64,000 bases of DNA from Natranaerovirga hydrolytica (GCF_004339095.1 NZ_SMGQ01000015.1:62001-126000); one strand, 5' to 3'; shown: positions 26,019 to 36,856, counted from the first letter of the stretch. A program made the numbers and translations. The notes: generated by a model from the sequence alone, not told the origin.

Positions 26019-26786
26019 ATGTTACTGGTTGTAGATATAGGCAATACAAATATAACTTTAGGCGTATATAAAGAAAAGAAATTAATTGGTAATTGGCGAA
26101 TGACCACAAAAATTCAAAGAACCTCTGATGAATTTGGTTTGTTTATCTATAATTTATTAGCCCAAAGAGATATAGGAATAGACGATATCAAAGATGTTAT
26201 TATTTCTTCTGTTGTACCCAATATTATGTATTCTTTTATAAACGGTATACAAAAATATTTCAAAACGAAGCCATTGGTTATAGGGCAAGATATTCCATCG
26301 GGCATAAAAATAAATACAGATAACCCAAAAGAAGCAGGTACAGATAGGCTTGTAGATGTTGCAAGTGCCTATGAGCAATACGGTGGGCCTTTAATTGTTA
26401 TTGACTTTGGCACAGCAACTACCTATGACTTAGTAAGCGAAGAGGGTGTTTTTTCAGCTGCCGTTACATCACCGGGTATAAAAATTTCGGCAAATGCATT
26501 ATGGCAAGGTGGTGCAAAGTTGCCTGAAATAGAAATAAGAAAACCAGATACAATACTTGCTACAGATACCATTACCAGTATGCAAGCAGGGTTAGTATAT
26601 GGTTATATTGGACAAGTTGAATACATTGTTAATAAAATCAAAGAAGAATCTGGTCTAAAGGATATAAAGGTAGTGGCTACAGGCGGTTTGGCAAGAGTCA
26701 TATATCCAGAAACCCATGTTATTGATATATATAACCCATTATTAACTTTAGAAGGTTTAAGAATTATTTACGAAAAAAATAAATAA
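26019..26786 (+). CDS. coaX: Type III pantothenate kinase
   Basis: This 255-residue enzyme makes the first step of coenzyme A synthesis and belongs to the ASKHA fold. Visible motifs are the phosphate loop [16 protein letters not shown], the pantothenate and catalytic Asp region [13 protein letters not shown], and [24 protein letters not shown] near the end is the adenosine motif. The length is typical. Type III kinases are not inhibited by CoA. It lies between a putative pantothenate S-component and dusB, whose ribosome binding site overlaps its stop. Confidence 0.96.
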   Translation: MLLVVDIGNTNITLGVYKEKKLIGNWRMTTKIQRTSDEFGLFIYNLLAQRDIGIDDIKDVIISSVVPNIMYSFINGIQKYFKTKPLVIGQDIPSGIKINTDNPKEAGTDRLVDVASAYEQYGGPLIVIDFGTATTYDLVSEEGVFSAAVTSPGIKISANALWQGGAKLPEIEIRKPDTILATDTITSMQAGLVYGYIGQVEYIVNKIKEESGLKDIKVVATGGLARVIYPETHVIDIYNPLLTLEGLRIIYEKNK

Positions 26787-26798
26787 AAGGTGAAAAAA

Positions 26799-27767
26799 GT
26801 GAAAATAGGAAGTTTAGAAATAGCTAATAATGTCTTTTTAGCGCCTATGGCTGGGATAACAGATCTGCCTTTTCGATTATTATGTAAGGAGCAAGGGTGT
26901 GGTTTGGTTTATACTGAAATGATTAGCGCAAAAGGATTGTACTATGAAAATAAAAACACCGACTTATTATTACAGACAAAAGAGGAAGAAAGACCAGTGG
27001 GTGTACAATTATTTGGTTCAGATCCTAAGTTATTAGCAGAGATGGCAAAAAAAATAGAAGATGCCCCTATTGATTTAATAGATATCAATATGGGCTGTCC
27101 AGTTCCTAAAGTCGTTAATAATAAAGAAGGTTCTGCTTTAATGAATAATCCAAGATTAATTGGGCAAATTGTAAAAGAAGTCTCAAAAGCCATTAGTAAA
27201 CCGCTGACCATAAAGATAAGAAAAGGTTTTACACAAGACAACATTAACGCAGTAGAGGTTGCTAAAATAGCTGAAGCCAATGGCGCAGCAGCCATAGCTG
27301 TCCACGGTAGGACGAGGGACCAATACTATAGTGGAAAAGCAGATTGGGACATTATAAAACAAGTAAAAGGCTCAGTGAACATACCTGTCATTGGTAATGG
27401 GGATGTATTTACACCAGAGGAAGCAAAAGCCTTATTAGAGCACAGCAATTGTGATGCCATTATGATTGGTAGAGGCGCCCAAGGCAACCCTTGGCTCTTT
27501 AATAGCATTAATACGTATTTAAAAACTGGGAAATTAATTAACAAACCCTCCTATGAAGAAATTGTCGAAACCATTATTAGACACGGTAAGATGCTTATAG
27601 ACTATAAAGGAGAGTTTACAGGTATTAGGGAAATGCGAAAACATGTGGCTTGGTATACAAAAGGCTTACCCAATACAGCACAATTAAGAAGAAGTATTAA
27701 TGAAACAGAAACGTTTGATGAATTATTAGAAAAGTTAACGGATTATAAAAGTCAAACCTTATTTTAA
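26799..27767 (+). CDS. dusB: tRNA-dihydrouridine synthase
   Basis: This 322-residue flavoenzyme reduces uridine to dihydrouridine in tRNA. The TIM-barrel FMN site is seen in VFLAPMAGITDLPFRLLC, the catalytic Cys in DINMGCPVPKVVNN, the HGRTRDQYYSGKADW loop and GNGDVFTPEEA. The C-terminal helical tRNA-binding domain (REMRKHVAWYTKGLP) is present. The start is taken as the second GTG, eight bases after AAAGG, since the first GTG overlaps that site. It closes the cofactor gene run; a terminator follows at 27812-27846. Confidence 0.95.
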   Translation: MKIGSLEIANNVFLAPMAGITDLPFRLLCKEQGCGLVYTEMISAKGLYYENKNTDLLLQTKEEERPVGVQLFGSDPKLLAEMAKKIEDAPIDLIDINMGCPVPKVVNNKEGSALMNNPRLIGQIVKEVSKAISKPLTIKIRKGFTQDNINAVEVAKIAEANGAAAIAVHGRTRDQYYSGKADWDIIKQVKGSVNIPVIGNGDVFTPEEAKALLEHSNCDAIMIGRGAQGNPWLFNSINTYLKTGKLINKPSYEEIVETIIRHGKMLIDYKGEFTGIREMRKHVAWYTKGLPNTAQLRRSINETETFDELLEKLTDYKSQTLF

Positions 27768-27811
27768 ATGAATAATATGGATAAAAACTTAATACATTAG
27801 TAATAATTATA

Positions 27812-27846
27812 AAAGCAATTATAACTTTAATAAGTATAATTGCTTT
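27812..27846 (+). terminator. Terminator after dusB
   Basis: AAAGCAATTATA and TATAATTGCTTT form a 12-bp stem with an 11-base loop. It sits just before the next ribosome binding site, so some transcription may read through. Confidence 0.65.
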
Positions 27847-27865
27847 ATGTATTGAGGAGAAGTCT

Positions 27866-28825
27866 ATGGAAAAAAGTTTTGCAGTTTTAAAACTAACAGA
27901 TAAATTTGAAGAAATTCCCATTAAGATTCCATTCGAAAAAATTTTATCAAAGGACTATGTGTATAGAAAGAAGTTAGACAAGATTTATTCTAGAATACCT
28001 ATTATAAAAGAATGTATTGAAATTCTAGGTGTACAAGGGTATCAAGTACAATTGCCCTTAACAAAAGACATCATTAAAGAAAAAGGTGTGAATTATACAA
28101 AAAGAATTGTGGATGAAACCCTTGATGACTTAACGACTTGTGGATGCAATGCGTTTATTATGCCAGATGAAATAATAGAAATTGGCAGAGAAAAAGAAGT
28201 GCTATTGTCTAATGGTAAAGCTTTATCCTTTTTATTAATGGAAGAAATTGTCGAAAAAATACTAGAAGTTAAGAATTTAACCTATAAAGATACAAAGTTT
28301 GTATTGGTAGATGGTAATGAAAGCGTTACAGATTATTGCTTAGATATACTGTATGACAAAATAAATTATTTAAGTATTATTACCCCTAGACCCGAGTATT
28401 TTAACGAAAAATCAGAAAAAATACTGGAAGAAACAGGCTTAATCCTTAGTATATTAGAAGAGCCAATCATTGATACTCTAGAGAGTGATATCGTAATAAA
28501 CTGCAGCAACAGCCAATCAAAAGCTTTTTATTTCTTTAATAAAAAAACAGTTTTAGTCGATTTTATATCTGAGAAAAAACATATAAAAAACATTCTATTA
28601 AAAAGGAAAGACATTAGATTAATTGATGAAGTAGGTGTTTCAATCCACGATGAAAGGTACAAAATGGATGTTTTACAAGGTGTCGTTTTTTCCCAAAATC
28701 GTGTGTTAAGAAGCTGGTCTGTCTATGGATATAATAATGAAATGTTTGATAGAATAAAAAGAAGCTTAAATCAGTACAATATACAAATAAATGATCTGTA
28801 TGAATATGGGCATAAAATCAATTGA
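27866..28825 (+). CDS. Unrecognised conserved-looking protein, possible Rossmann-like C-terminal half
   Basis: I do not recognise this 319-residue soluble protein. The first about 130 residues are mixed helix and strand with a Cys pair (TTCGCNAF). The second half alternates strands and helices: TKFVLVDGNESVTDYCLDIL, INYLSIITPRPEYF, LILSILEEPII, DIVINCSNSQSKAFYFF and KTVLVDF. The strand followed by DGNES could be a degenerate nucleotide-binding or dehydrogenase-like fold, in the manner of shikimate dehydrogenase relatives. No glycine-rich loop is present, so the fold is only inferred. It has a GAGGAG site and lies between dusB and greA. A single-copy housekeeping-type location hints at a conserved role. 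Confidence 0.6.
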   Translation: MEKSFAVLKLTDKFEEIPIKIPFEKILSKDYVYRKKLDKIYSRIPIIKECIEILGVQGYQVQLPLTKDIIKEKGVNYTKRIVDETLDDLTTCGCNAFIMPDEIIEIGREKEVLLSNGKALSFLLMEEIVEKILEVKNLTYKDTKFVLVDGNESVTDYCLDILYDKINYLSIITPRPEYFNEKSEKILEETGLILSILEEPIIDTLESDIVINCSNSQSKAFYFFNKKTVLVDFISEKKHIKNILLKRKDIRLIDEVGVSIHDERYKMDVLQGVVFSQNRVLRSWSVYGYNNEMFDRIKRSLNQYNIQINDLYEYGHKIN

Positions 28826-28857
28826 AGAGAATTGGAAGGTTATAGAAAGTCTCTATC

Positions 28858-28886
28858 TTGACAATACAAATAGATTAAGTTATAAT
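28858..28886 (+). promoter_or_regulatory. Consensus vegetative promoter of greA
   Basis: Perfect TTGACA and TATAAT boxes with a 17-base spacer. This is the best match to the housekeeping sigma consensus that I found in the window. Confidence 0.85.
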
Positions 28887-28947
28887 ACCTTAAATATTGA
28901 AAAAACGAGGGAAAATTAAAAATATTATAGAGGAAGGGTGTAGCACA

Positions 28948-29424
28948 ATGGTAGACAAAAAAATAATACTAACCTATGCAGGATTAAAAGAACTAGAGGA
29001 TGAATTAGAACAATTAAAAGTCGTAAAAAGAAAAGAAGTAGCGGAGAAGATAAAAGAAGCAAGAGCTCAAGGGGATTTATCTGAGAATGCAGAATATGAT
29101 GCAGCAAAAGATGAGCAAGCAGAGATTGAATCTAGAATCATAGAAATAGAAAAAATACTAAAAAATGCAGAAGTAATAGATGAAGATGAAGTAGACACAA
29201 ATACAATAAATATTGGGTGTAAAGTAAAAGTTTTTGATGTAGAATTTGATGAAGAATTAGAGTACTCTATAGTAGGATCTACAGAAGCGGATCCAATGAA
29301 TAATAAAGTATCTAATGAATCACCAGTGGGTAAAGGTTTAATAGGAGCAAAAGTCGGTGATACCGTTAGCGTAGAGACACCAGAAGGAAATATTGAATTT
29401 AAAGTCCTTGATATCTATAGATAA
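28948..29424 (+). CDS. greA: Transcription elongation factor GreA
   Basis: This 158-residue factor rescues backtracked RNA polymerase by stimulating RNA cleavage. The N-terminal coiled coil carries the tip acidic residues in [20 protein letters not shown]. The C-terminal FKBP-like domain has [21 protein letters not shown] and [15 protein letters not shown]. The usual length is kept by starting at the ATG after GAGGAAGGG; a longer in-frame start 17 codons upstream has no site. The promoter is near perfect consensus. lysS follows with its own promoter, a common clostridial gene order. Confidence 0.97.
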   Translation: MVDKKIILTYAGLKELEDELEQLKVVKRKEVAEKIKEARAQGDLSENAEYDAAKDEQAEIESRIIEIEKILKNAEVIDEDEVDTNTINIGCKVKVFDVEFDEELEYSIVGSTEADPMNNKVSNESPVGKGLIGAKVGDTVSVETPEGNIEFKVLDIYR

Positions 29425-29426
29425 CC

Positions 29427-29455
29427 TTGACATAAAAAACTAAGTTTACTATAGT
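29427..29455 (+). promoter_or_regulatory. Promoter of lysS
   Basis: TTGACA and TATAGT with a 17-base spacer, starting three bases after the greA stop. The leader to the lysS start is about 60 bases, too short for a T-box. Confidence 0.75.
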
Positions 29456-29502
29456 AAGATAGGGATTGCATTTAGATTGCAAATATCCTTCTAAATCATT
29501 AG

Positions 29503-31011
<1,509 letters not shown>

Positions 31012-31013
31012 AT

Positions 31014-31040
31014 AAAACGTGTGCTTAGCACACGTTTTTT
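31014..31040 (+). terminator. Terminator after lysS
   Basis: AAAACGTGTGC pairs with GCACACGTTTT over a 3-base loop, followed by more T residues. Confidence 0.9.
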
Positions 31041-31248
31041 GGTTTTTAATTTTTAAAAAATAGGATCATTTGAAATAAAATACAAGGATAGCAATACTAA
31101 GCTATTAATGAAATCATTACTTGTGTACGAATGAAATAAAACACCATACTAATACTATCTTCTTATCGTTTATAGGAAAAAACTGTCGAAATTAATAAGT
31201 TTCTATGCTATAATGTTATAGACAATAAAAAGAGTAGAAGGTGTTTGT

Positions 31249-32496
31249 ATGGGGAAAAGGAATAATAATAAAAAAAATAGTTTTAAAATTTTAGGGATTT
31301 TAGTTATAATGGTAGTAGTAGTATCTGGAGTTTTATATTATAATAATTATGAAAGTGACAATTTCATTAATTTACCAAATGCTAATAGCGCAACAGAAGT
31401 TAATGCAATGGAAAATAACGTGGATTTTTCTTATTATCAACAAACGCCTATTACAGGACATGAAAAATTCCATGAAAATGTTAAAGTTAAAGGTATCTTT
31501 TCAACAGCACATTCCATTAATAACCCAACTAAATTAGAGGAGTTAATTGACTTGGCTAATGAAACAGAAATTAATTCTTTTGTTATTGATGTAAAAGATG
31601 ATGATGGATTTGTTACCTATAGAATGGACAATCCACTGGTACAAGAAATAGGGTCAGCTCGAAATATTATTCGCGATATTGAAGGTGTAATGGATAAGTT
31701 ATACGATAATGATATTTTTCCTATCGCAAGAATCGTTGTGTTTAAAGACAATTATTTAGCTAAAAATGTACCTGAATATGCAATTAAAAATAAAGATGGT
31801 AGTTTATGGTATTATAAAAATGTTGCATGGGTTAACCCATACAATAGAGATTCTTGGGAATATATTTTAGAAGTAGCAAAAGAAGCTGCAAAAGTTGGGT
31901 TTAAAGAGATACAATTTGACTATATTAGATTTGAAGCAACCAGCACGTTAAATAATGCGGACCTTGGTCCAGATGCAGATGAATTATCAAGAACAGCTGT
32001 CATCGCAGATTTTTTAGACTATGCAAATGAAGCATTAGAACCTTATAATGTGATTGTATCTGCAGATGTCTTTGGTATTGTTTATTTAAGTCAACACGAT
32101 GCCAATAATTTAGGACAAGATTATGTAAAAATGAGCGAAAGAGTAGATGTTATCTCTCCTATGGTCTATCCATCTCATTATGGATTTGGTTTTTATGGTA
32201 CACCGAGAGACAAACATTCTGACTGGTTTCCATATGAAATTATTTACGGATCAATGGTGAACTCAAATGAAGCAATCGAAAAGATAGAAGATGAATCAAA
32301 AAGACCAATTGTTAGACCTTGGTTACAAGCTTTTACAGCCAGTTATTTAAGAGATCCTAATTATAGGGTTTATAGAGGAGAAGAAATAAGAGAACAAATT
32401 CAAGGAACTTATGATGCCGGTTTAGAAGAATGGATTTTATGGAATGCAGGCACCAATTATAATCATATTAGAGATGGTTTAAAACCAGCAGAGTAG
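31249..32496 (+). CDS. Putative glycoside hydrolase, DUF4015 family, membrane anchored
   Basis: This 415-residue protein has a basic start and one membrane anchor (residues about 13-30), so the rest is extracellular. The DUF4015 TIM-barrel domain is seen in VKGIFSTAHSINNPTKLEELID, INSFVIDVKDDDGFVTY, VGFKEIQFDYIRFEA and DVISPMVYPSHYGFGFYG. The family is related to alpha-amylase-like glycosidases, and the acidic residues in QFDYIRFE are probable catalytic ones; the substrate is unknown. Two membrane protein genes follow closely and may work with it at the cell surface. Confidence 0.88.
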   Translation: MGKRNNNKKNSFKILGILVIMVVVVSGVLYYNNYESDNFINLPNANSATEVNAMENNVDFSYYQQTPITGHEKFHENVKVKGIFSTAHSINNPTKLEELIDLANETEINSFVIDVKDDDGFVTYRMDNPLVQEIGSARNIIRDIEGVMDKLYDNDIFPIARIVVFKDNYLAKNVPEYAIKNKDGSLWYYKNVAWVNPYNRDSWEYILEVAKEAAKVGFKEIQFDYIRFEATSTLNNADLGPDADELSRTAVIADFLDYANEALEPYNVIVSADVFGIVYLSQHDANNLGQDYVKMSERVDVISPMVYPSHYGFGFYGTPRDKHSDWFPYEIIYGSMVNSNEAIEKIEDESKRPIVRPWLQAFTASYLRDPNYRVYRGEEIREQIQGTYDAGLEEWILWNAGTNYNHIRDGLKPAE

Positions 32497-32520
32497 TTAA
32501 GTTAAATGAGGTGGAAGTCA

Positions 32521-32913
32521 ATGCTTAATGAAGAAAAAATTAAACTTATGACTAAATTAGCAATTTATGAGAAAAATATAGGTTATAAGGATTTTGAAGT
32601 AAATGAGTATTTTAAACACGATTATATCTTGAAAAATAATCTTAAAACGAGAATATTTGTAACCTTAGCATGTGCTATGTTATTTGGAGGACATGCTCTT
32701 TTAGAAATATTTGTGTTCTTAGAAGAAAGACAAAGTATAGACTTTATAAGATATGGCTTAACATATGGTGCTTTATATTTAGTTATCATTATATGTTATT
32801 CCATATTATCAACTAAGATTTATGCAACTGAATATAAAGAGACTCAACTTAGATTATCAGGATATAAAAAGGTGTTAAAAAAACTCAATCAATTCAGTGA
32901 AGAGAGTCATTAG
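32521..32913 (+). CDS. Unrecognised small membrane protein
   Basis: A 130-residue protein with a charged N-terminal helix (about 1-40), two hydrophobic segments (about 46-65 and 80-100) and a basic C-terminal tail. I know no family for it. ATG 32521 is chosen because GAGGTGG precedes it. It lies 24 bases after the DUF4015 gene and 14 bases before the next membrane protein, so the three are likely one operon. Confidence 0.65.
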   Translation: MLNEEKIKLMTKLAIYEKNIGYKDFEVNEYFKHDYILKNNLKTRIFVTLACAMLFGGHALLEIFVFLEERQSIDFIRYGLTYGALYLVIIICYSILSTKIYATEYKETQLRLSGYKKVLKKLNQFSEESH

Positions 32914-32927
32914 GAGGGAAGTACAAA

Positions 32928-33863
32928 ATGTTATCTACTCTATTAGAGATTAGAGAAATATTTATTCTTTATTATAAAAGATTTGAAAAACAAATTGTTA
33001 TTTTTTTAAAGTTTTTAACCATACTGATAACGTTATCAAGAATTAATAGTGCTATGGGGTATGCCGCAGTTTTAAATAGAGGTTTGGTTACATTGGCACT
33101 TTCATTAGTGTTATCTGTTTTACCAGGGTCTTGGGTGGTCTTTGTATTAGGTTTAATTATTATAACCCATTTGGCTTTTGTATCTATTGAAGCAGCATTA
33201 ATTGTTGGTGTTTTGTTATTTGTATTATATTTTATGTTTATTAATTTGTTTCCTAAAATGGGTTACTATATTATAGCGACACCCTTGCTTTTTTCATTGA
33301 ATTTACCTTATGCCGTACCGATCTTTGCAGGTATATTTTCTAACCCAATGACAATTATTCCTGTATCGATAGGTGTAATCATATATTACTTTTCAGGTGT
33401 TTTAAGCAATATTATTCGGATACAGCCAGATGAAATAGCAGATATGCCAATTGTCATTATGCAAATGTATCAAGAAATTATAGATGCACTTTTTTCTAAT
33501 CAAGCATTGATTTATACAGTGATCGTATTTGCCTTGATTATTATCCTTACATATATAATGACTAGGTTATCTATAGATTATATATGGTATATCAGTATAA
33601 TAACCGCAGGCATAGTGAATTTTATACTCTTTTTAATTGGTAATTTGGTTTTTGATGTTTCTGTAGGAATATTAGGGTTATTTATACAAACCGTGTTCTC
33701 TATTATCATTGTGATGATTATGCAATTCTTTAGATGCGTATTGGATTATAATCGTACCGAAAGTGTACAGTATGAAGATGAAGATTACTATTATTATGTG
33801 AAGGCAATACCTAAAATCAAAATTTCAAAAAGCAAACGCAGTATACAAAAAATAAGAGAGTAA
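32928..33863 (+). CDS. Unrecognised polytopic membrane protein
   Basis: This 311-residue protein has about eight hydrophobic segments and no soluble domain. The C-terminus is a charged tail with an acidic and Tyr-rich stretch (YEDEDYYYY) followed by a basic one. No transporter motif is evident. It is the last gene of a run with the DUF4015 glycosidase and the small membrane protein and ends at a strong terminator. A role in envelope polymer handling is possible from context only. Confidence 0.7.
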   Translation: MLSTLLEIREIFILYYKRFEKQIVIFLKFLTILITLSRINSAMGYAAVLNRGLVTLALSLVLSVLPGSWVVFVLGLIIITHLAFVSIEAALIVGVLLFVLYFMFINLFPKMGYYIIATPLLFSLNLPYAVPIFAGIFSNPMTIIPVSIGVIIYYFSGVLSNIIRIQPDEIADMPIVIMQMYQEIIDALFSNQALIYTVIVFALIIILTYIMTRLSIDYIWYISIITAGIVNFILFLIGNLVFDVSVGILGLFIQTVFSIIIVMIMQFFRCVLDYNRTESVQYEDEDYYYYVKAIPKIKISKSKRSIQKIRE

Positions 33864-33881
33864 ATAATTGAACAATATAAT

Positions 33882-33910
33882 AAAAAAACGTGTTTGAACA
33901 CGTTTTTTTT
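33882..33910 (+). terminator. Terminator after the DUF4015 operon
   Basis: A 6-bp ACGTGT/ACACGT core flanked by A and T runs, with loop TTGA and a T8 tail. Confidence 0.9.
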
Positions 33911-33950
33911 TGACTCAATTTATAAATAAACGTTATAAGCATATAATAGA

Positions 33951-34035
33951 ATTATTCTCAAACTTGCTTGTAAGAATATAGAAATGAATACTTTCAAATT
34001 CCTGTGCTAAAAAGAGGCATAAGGTGAGTAATATG
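33951..34035 (+). repeat. Dispersed intergenic element, copy A
   Basis: It has the conserved CAAACTTGCTTGTAAG hairpin core (CTTGC with GTAAG, one G-T pair) and the 3' part AGAGGCATAAGGTGAGTAAT shared with copy B. It lies in the roughly 400-base gap before cdaA. That gap holds no gene; it also has a TATAAT box at about 34187 with a poor -35. Confidence 0.55.
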
Positions 34036-34308
34036 TACTAAAATGAGTAGGATTTAAAAATATAAAAAAAATATAATCCTTTTCAAAACCCACTATAGCA
34101 AAGATATAATAGCCTAAGAAAGATTACAATTAGGTTAAATACAGATGACTTTTAAGAAAAAGTATTCTCATTTTCCTAAAAAATGTTATAATAAATATAG
34201 AGTAATGTCTATAGATTAAAACACAGTCAATTTAATTTCAATTATAAATTAATTTACCCCAATGATTAATAGACAAAAATAAATAGTTGCTAAAAAGAGG
34301 TGTCGTTA

Positions 34309-35190
34309 TTGAACCAATTATTTGAATTATTAGATGGAGAAAATCTTTCAAGATTATTTGCTATACCTAAAATAAATCTAACAGATATAATAGAAATAAT
34401 CATTATATCCTTTATAATATACTATATAATGAAATGGATAAAAGATACAAGAGCCTGGATGTTGTTTAAAGGGATTATTGTATTATTTCTTGTGGCAACT
34501 ATTGCATCCATATTCAACTTGAATACGATTTTATGGATATTTGCAAATACTATTAATGTGGGTATTATTGCTATTTTGATTGTTTTTCAACCAGAGCTTA
34601 GAAGAGCATTAGAGCAGTTAGGAAGAAAAAATTTCTTGGCTTCTATTGTACAATTTGAAGATCAAGATAAAGGGGAAAGATTCTCTGATTACACAATAAA
34701 GTCCATTATAAAGGCTGTATTTGAAATGTCTAAGCACAAAACAGGTGCTTTAATTGTTATTGAACAAGAAGTAAAATTAACCGAATATGAAAGAACAGGC
34801 ATACCAGTGGATGCCATTGTAAGTAATCAGATATTAATGAACATCTTTGAACACAATACGCCATTACATGACGGGGCTATTATTGTTAGAAACAATAGGA
34901 TTGTAGCAGCTACCTGTTATTTGCCTTTATCAGATAATATGGGTGTTAGCAAGGATTTAGGTACCCGTCATAGAGCGGGCCTTGGCATAAGTGATGTATC
35001 CGACTCCATTACCATTATTGTTTCTGAGGAAACAGGAGGCGTCTCTATTGCATTAGGTGGTAACTTAATAAGAAATGTTAATGAAGAATATTTAGAGAAT
35101 AAATTAAAGTACATTCAAAAGAAATCCATAGATGTTAAGCGATTTAAATTATGGAAAGGTAGACAAAAAAATGAAAAAAATTCTTACTAA
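34309..35190 (+). CDS. cdaA: Diadenylate cyclase CdaA
   Basis: This 293-residue enzyme makes the second messenger cyclic di-AMP from two ATP. Three N-terminal membrane segments (about 20-85) precede the DAC domain, which has HDGAIIVRNNRIVAATCYLP (DGA motif) and GTRHRAGLGISDVSD (RHR motif); SEETGGVSIALGG follows. The start is taken as TTG after AAAGAGG, since the GTG three codons earlier overlaps that site. It overlaps cdaR by 20 bases and lies before glmM, the standard cdaA-cdaR-glmM order in Firmicutes. The potassium system KtrAB in this window is a likely target. Confidence 0.96.
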   Translation: MNQLFELLDGENLSRLFAIPKINLTDIIEIIIISFIIYYIMKWIKDTRAWMLFKGIIVLFLVATIASIFNLNTILWIFANTINVGIIAILIVFQPELRRALEQLGRKNFLASIVQFEDQDKGERFSDYTIKSIIKAVFEMSKHKTGALIVIEQEVKLTEYERTGIPVDAIVSNQILMNIFEHNTPLHDGAIIVRNNRIVAATCYLPLSDNMGVSKDLGTRHRAGLGISDVSDSITIIVSEETGGVSIALGGNLIRNVNEEYLENKLKYIQKKSIDVKRFKLWKGRQKNEKNSY

Positions 35191-36436
35191 AAATTTAATG
35201 TGGAAAATATTATCAACGTTATTAGCAATATTGTTATGGTTGGTAGTGCTGAATGTAGAAGATCCTTGGACGACAAGTGAAGTAAGAGATATTACGGTTC
35301 AATTAAGGTCAGATGAGTCTATCACCAACCAAAACAAAGCATATGAAGTTTTAAGAGGTGAAACAATTAGTGTTAGAGTTGAAGGCAAAAGGTCTGTGAT
35401 TGATAGCCTTACACAAAGTGATATAACGGCAATAGCGGATATGAAAATGTTATCCATAACCAATAGTGTGCCTATTGAAGTTTCTTCTAACAAACCCATT
35501 GAGATTGTCAGATGGGAACCACAAAATTTATTAGTAAATGTTGAAGATATAAGAACGATACAAGCATCGGTACAATATCAAATGGTAGGAGAGCCAAATC
35601 AACCCTATGTTATTGGAGATGTTGATTTAGAACCCAATATCGTTCAAGTGACTGGTCCAGAATCTCAAATCAATAGAGTGAAATCAATAGTTGTACCAGT
35701 AGAAATTGACCCGGATAATACTAGAGATATCATTTTAGACGCTTCACCAAACATATTAGATGAACAAGGCAACGAAGTATCCAATGTATCTTTGAATACA
35801 AATAACATAAAAGTCAATATTAGAATCGACAAAGAAAGAAATATACCAATTCGATTAGAAACAGTTGGAGAATTAAGTGAAGGATTTATGCTAACGGATA
35901 TGTCTTATTCACCTACGAATATAAGACTAGCAGGAAGAGAAAGTGAAGTAGATGCTGTTAATGTAATCAATATTGATCCAATTGATATTACAGGAATGGA
36001 AGAATCTCAAAATATTACCATAGATATTGCAGACTACATTCCGTCCAATATGAGGTTAGTGAGTGATGTCAGTCAGATTCAAGTAAACCTTGAGATAGAG
36101 GAAGTCATTGAAAGAGAAATTGTGATTCCAATTAATAATATTGATGTAAAATCTTTACTAACCAATTATCAATTTAAGTTTTTAACACAAGAAGATATCG
36201 TCTTAACCTTAAGAGGTAGAGCATCTGTTGTTAACAACATTAGTGATGTAGACTATATGGGCACCATTGAACTAAGAGGTTTAGAAGAAGGGGAACATAC
36301 AGTACCAGTTGAAGTTGGCTTACCAAGAAACGTGGAAATAGTAGGCGGAGATCCAGAAGTTAGTGTCCAATTAGAATATATCGGCTCCGAAGATGAAGAT
36401 ATAGACACACAAGAAGAACCAGAAGATGAAGAATAA
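35171..36436 (+). CDS. cdaR: CdaA regulatory protein with YbbR repeats
   Basis: This 421-residue protein has one N-terminal membrane segment (ILSTLLAILLWLVVLNVEDPW) and an extracellular part of four or five YbbR repeats, recognisable from the IDxxxxRDI and LxGxExxI-type strands (TGPESQINRVKSIVVPVEID, LAGRESEVDAVNVINID). It ends in an acidic tail. CdaR binds and tunes CdaA. Its start lies inside the cdaA 3' end, so the two are co-translated. The next gene, glmM, has its own promoter and terminator boundary. Confidence 0.93.
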   Translation: MKKILTKNLMWKILSTLLAILLWLVVLNVEDPWTTSEVRDITVQLRSDESITNQNKAYEVLRGETISVRVEGKRSVIDSLTQSDITAIADMKMLSITNSVPIEVSSNKPIEIVRWEPQNLLVNVEDIRTIQASVQYQMVGEPNQPYVIGDVDLEPNIVQVTGPESQINRVKSIVVPVEIDPDNTRDIILDASPNILDEQGNEVSNVSLNTNNIKVNIRIDKERNIPIRLETVGELSEGFMLTDMSYSPTNIRLAGRESEVDAVNVINIDPIDITGMEESQNITIDIADYIPSNMRLVSDVSQIQVNLEIEEVIEREIVIPINNIDVKSLLTNYQFKFLTQEDIVLTLRGRASVVNNISDVDYMGTIELRGLEEGEHTVPVEVGLPRNVEIVGGDPEVSVQLEYIGSEDEDIDTQEEPEDEE

Positions 36437-36446
36437 TATGAAAGTG

Positions 36447-36541
36447 TTAATTTCAAACTTGCTTGCAAGGATTTGAAATTAATACGTTCAACGAATATTG
36501 TGTCTGTTGCGTCAGTAAGAGGCATAAGTTGAGTTAATATG
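36447..36541 (+). repeat. Dispersed intergenic element, copy B
   Basis: The first hairpin is strong: an 11-bp perfect outer stem (TTAATTTCAAA, 36447-36457) and an inner CTTGC/GCAAG stem. The second half contains TCAAC (36488-36492) and GTTGA (36528-36532) and the AAGAGGCATAAG segment shared with copy A. It directly follows cdaR. Confidence 0.6.
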
Positions 36542-36550
36542 AAAGTCCTA

Positions 36551-36643
36551 TCTGCAAACTTGCTGGAAAGGATTTGGCAATTACATTTTCATTGATAACC
36601 TGTGTAGATGCTGGGTTTAGAGCCACATAGAATAGGTTACTAT
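36551..36643 (+). repeat. Dispersed intergenic element, copy D
   Basis: In tandem with copy B. AACTTGCTGGAAAGGATTTG forms the first hairpin. TTCATTGATAACCTGTG then starts a second stem, AACCTG (36597-36602) with TAGGTT (36633-36638). Copy E shares most of this sequence, with compensating differences. Confidence 0.65.
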
Positions 36644-36644
36644 A

Positions 36645-36684
36645 AAAAAGACTTATGTCAGGAACGATGGCATAAGTCTTTTTT
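36645..36684 (+). terminator. Terminator before glmM
   Basis: AAAAAGACTTATG and CATAAGTCTTTTT form a long stem, continued inward by TCA/TGG pairs, with a T-run. It ends the cdaA-cdaR transcript after copies B and D. Confidence 0.9.
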
Positions 36685-36789
36685 AGACATGCTCTAATGG
36701 GTATAAAATGCATATGTTATTAGTATAGGATATAAATGCCAGTTGTATATACCACTTTGTAAAGTTGTATAGTTTATAATTGGGATTTA

Positions 36790-36818
36790 TTGAAAATGTA
36801 AATAGCCGATGATATAAT
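36790..36818 (+). promoter_or_regulatory. Promoter of glmM-glmS
   Basis: TTGAAA and TATAAT with a 17-base spacer, about 40 bases before glmM. Confidence 0.75.
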
Positions 36819-36856
36819 AAATATGCTGTATAAAAAAATAAGAGGACGGTGACACA

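Noticed and set aside
31041-31248. Possible repeat copy and promoter in the lysS-DUF4015 gap
   Set aside because: The similarity to the dispersed element is too weak, and the TATAAT box near 31210 has no acceptable -35 partner.
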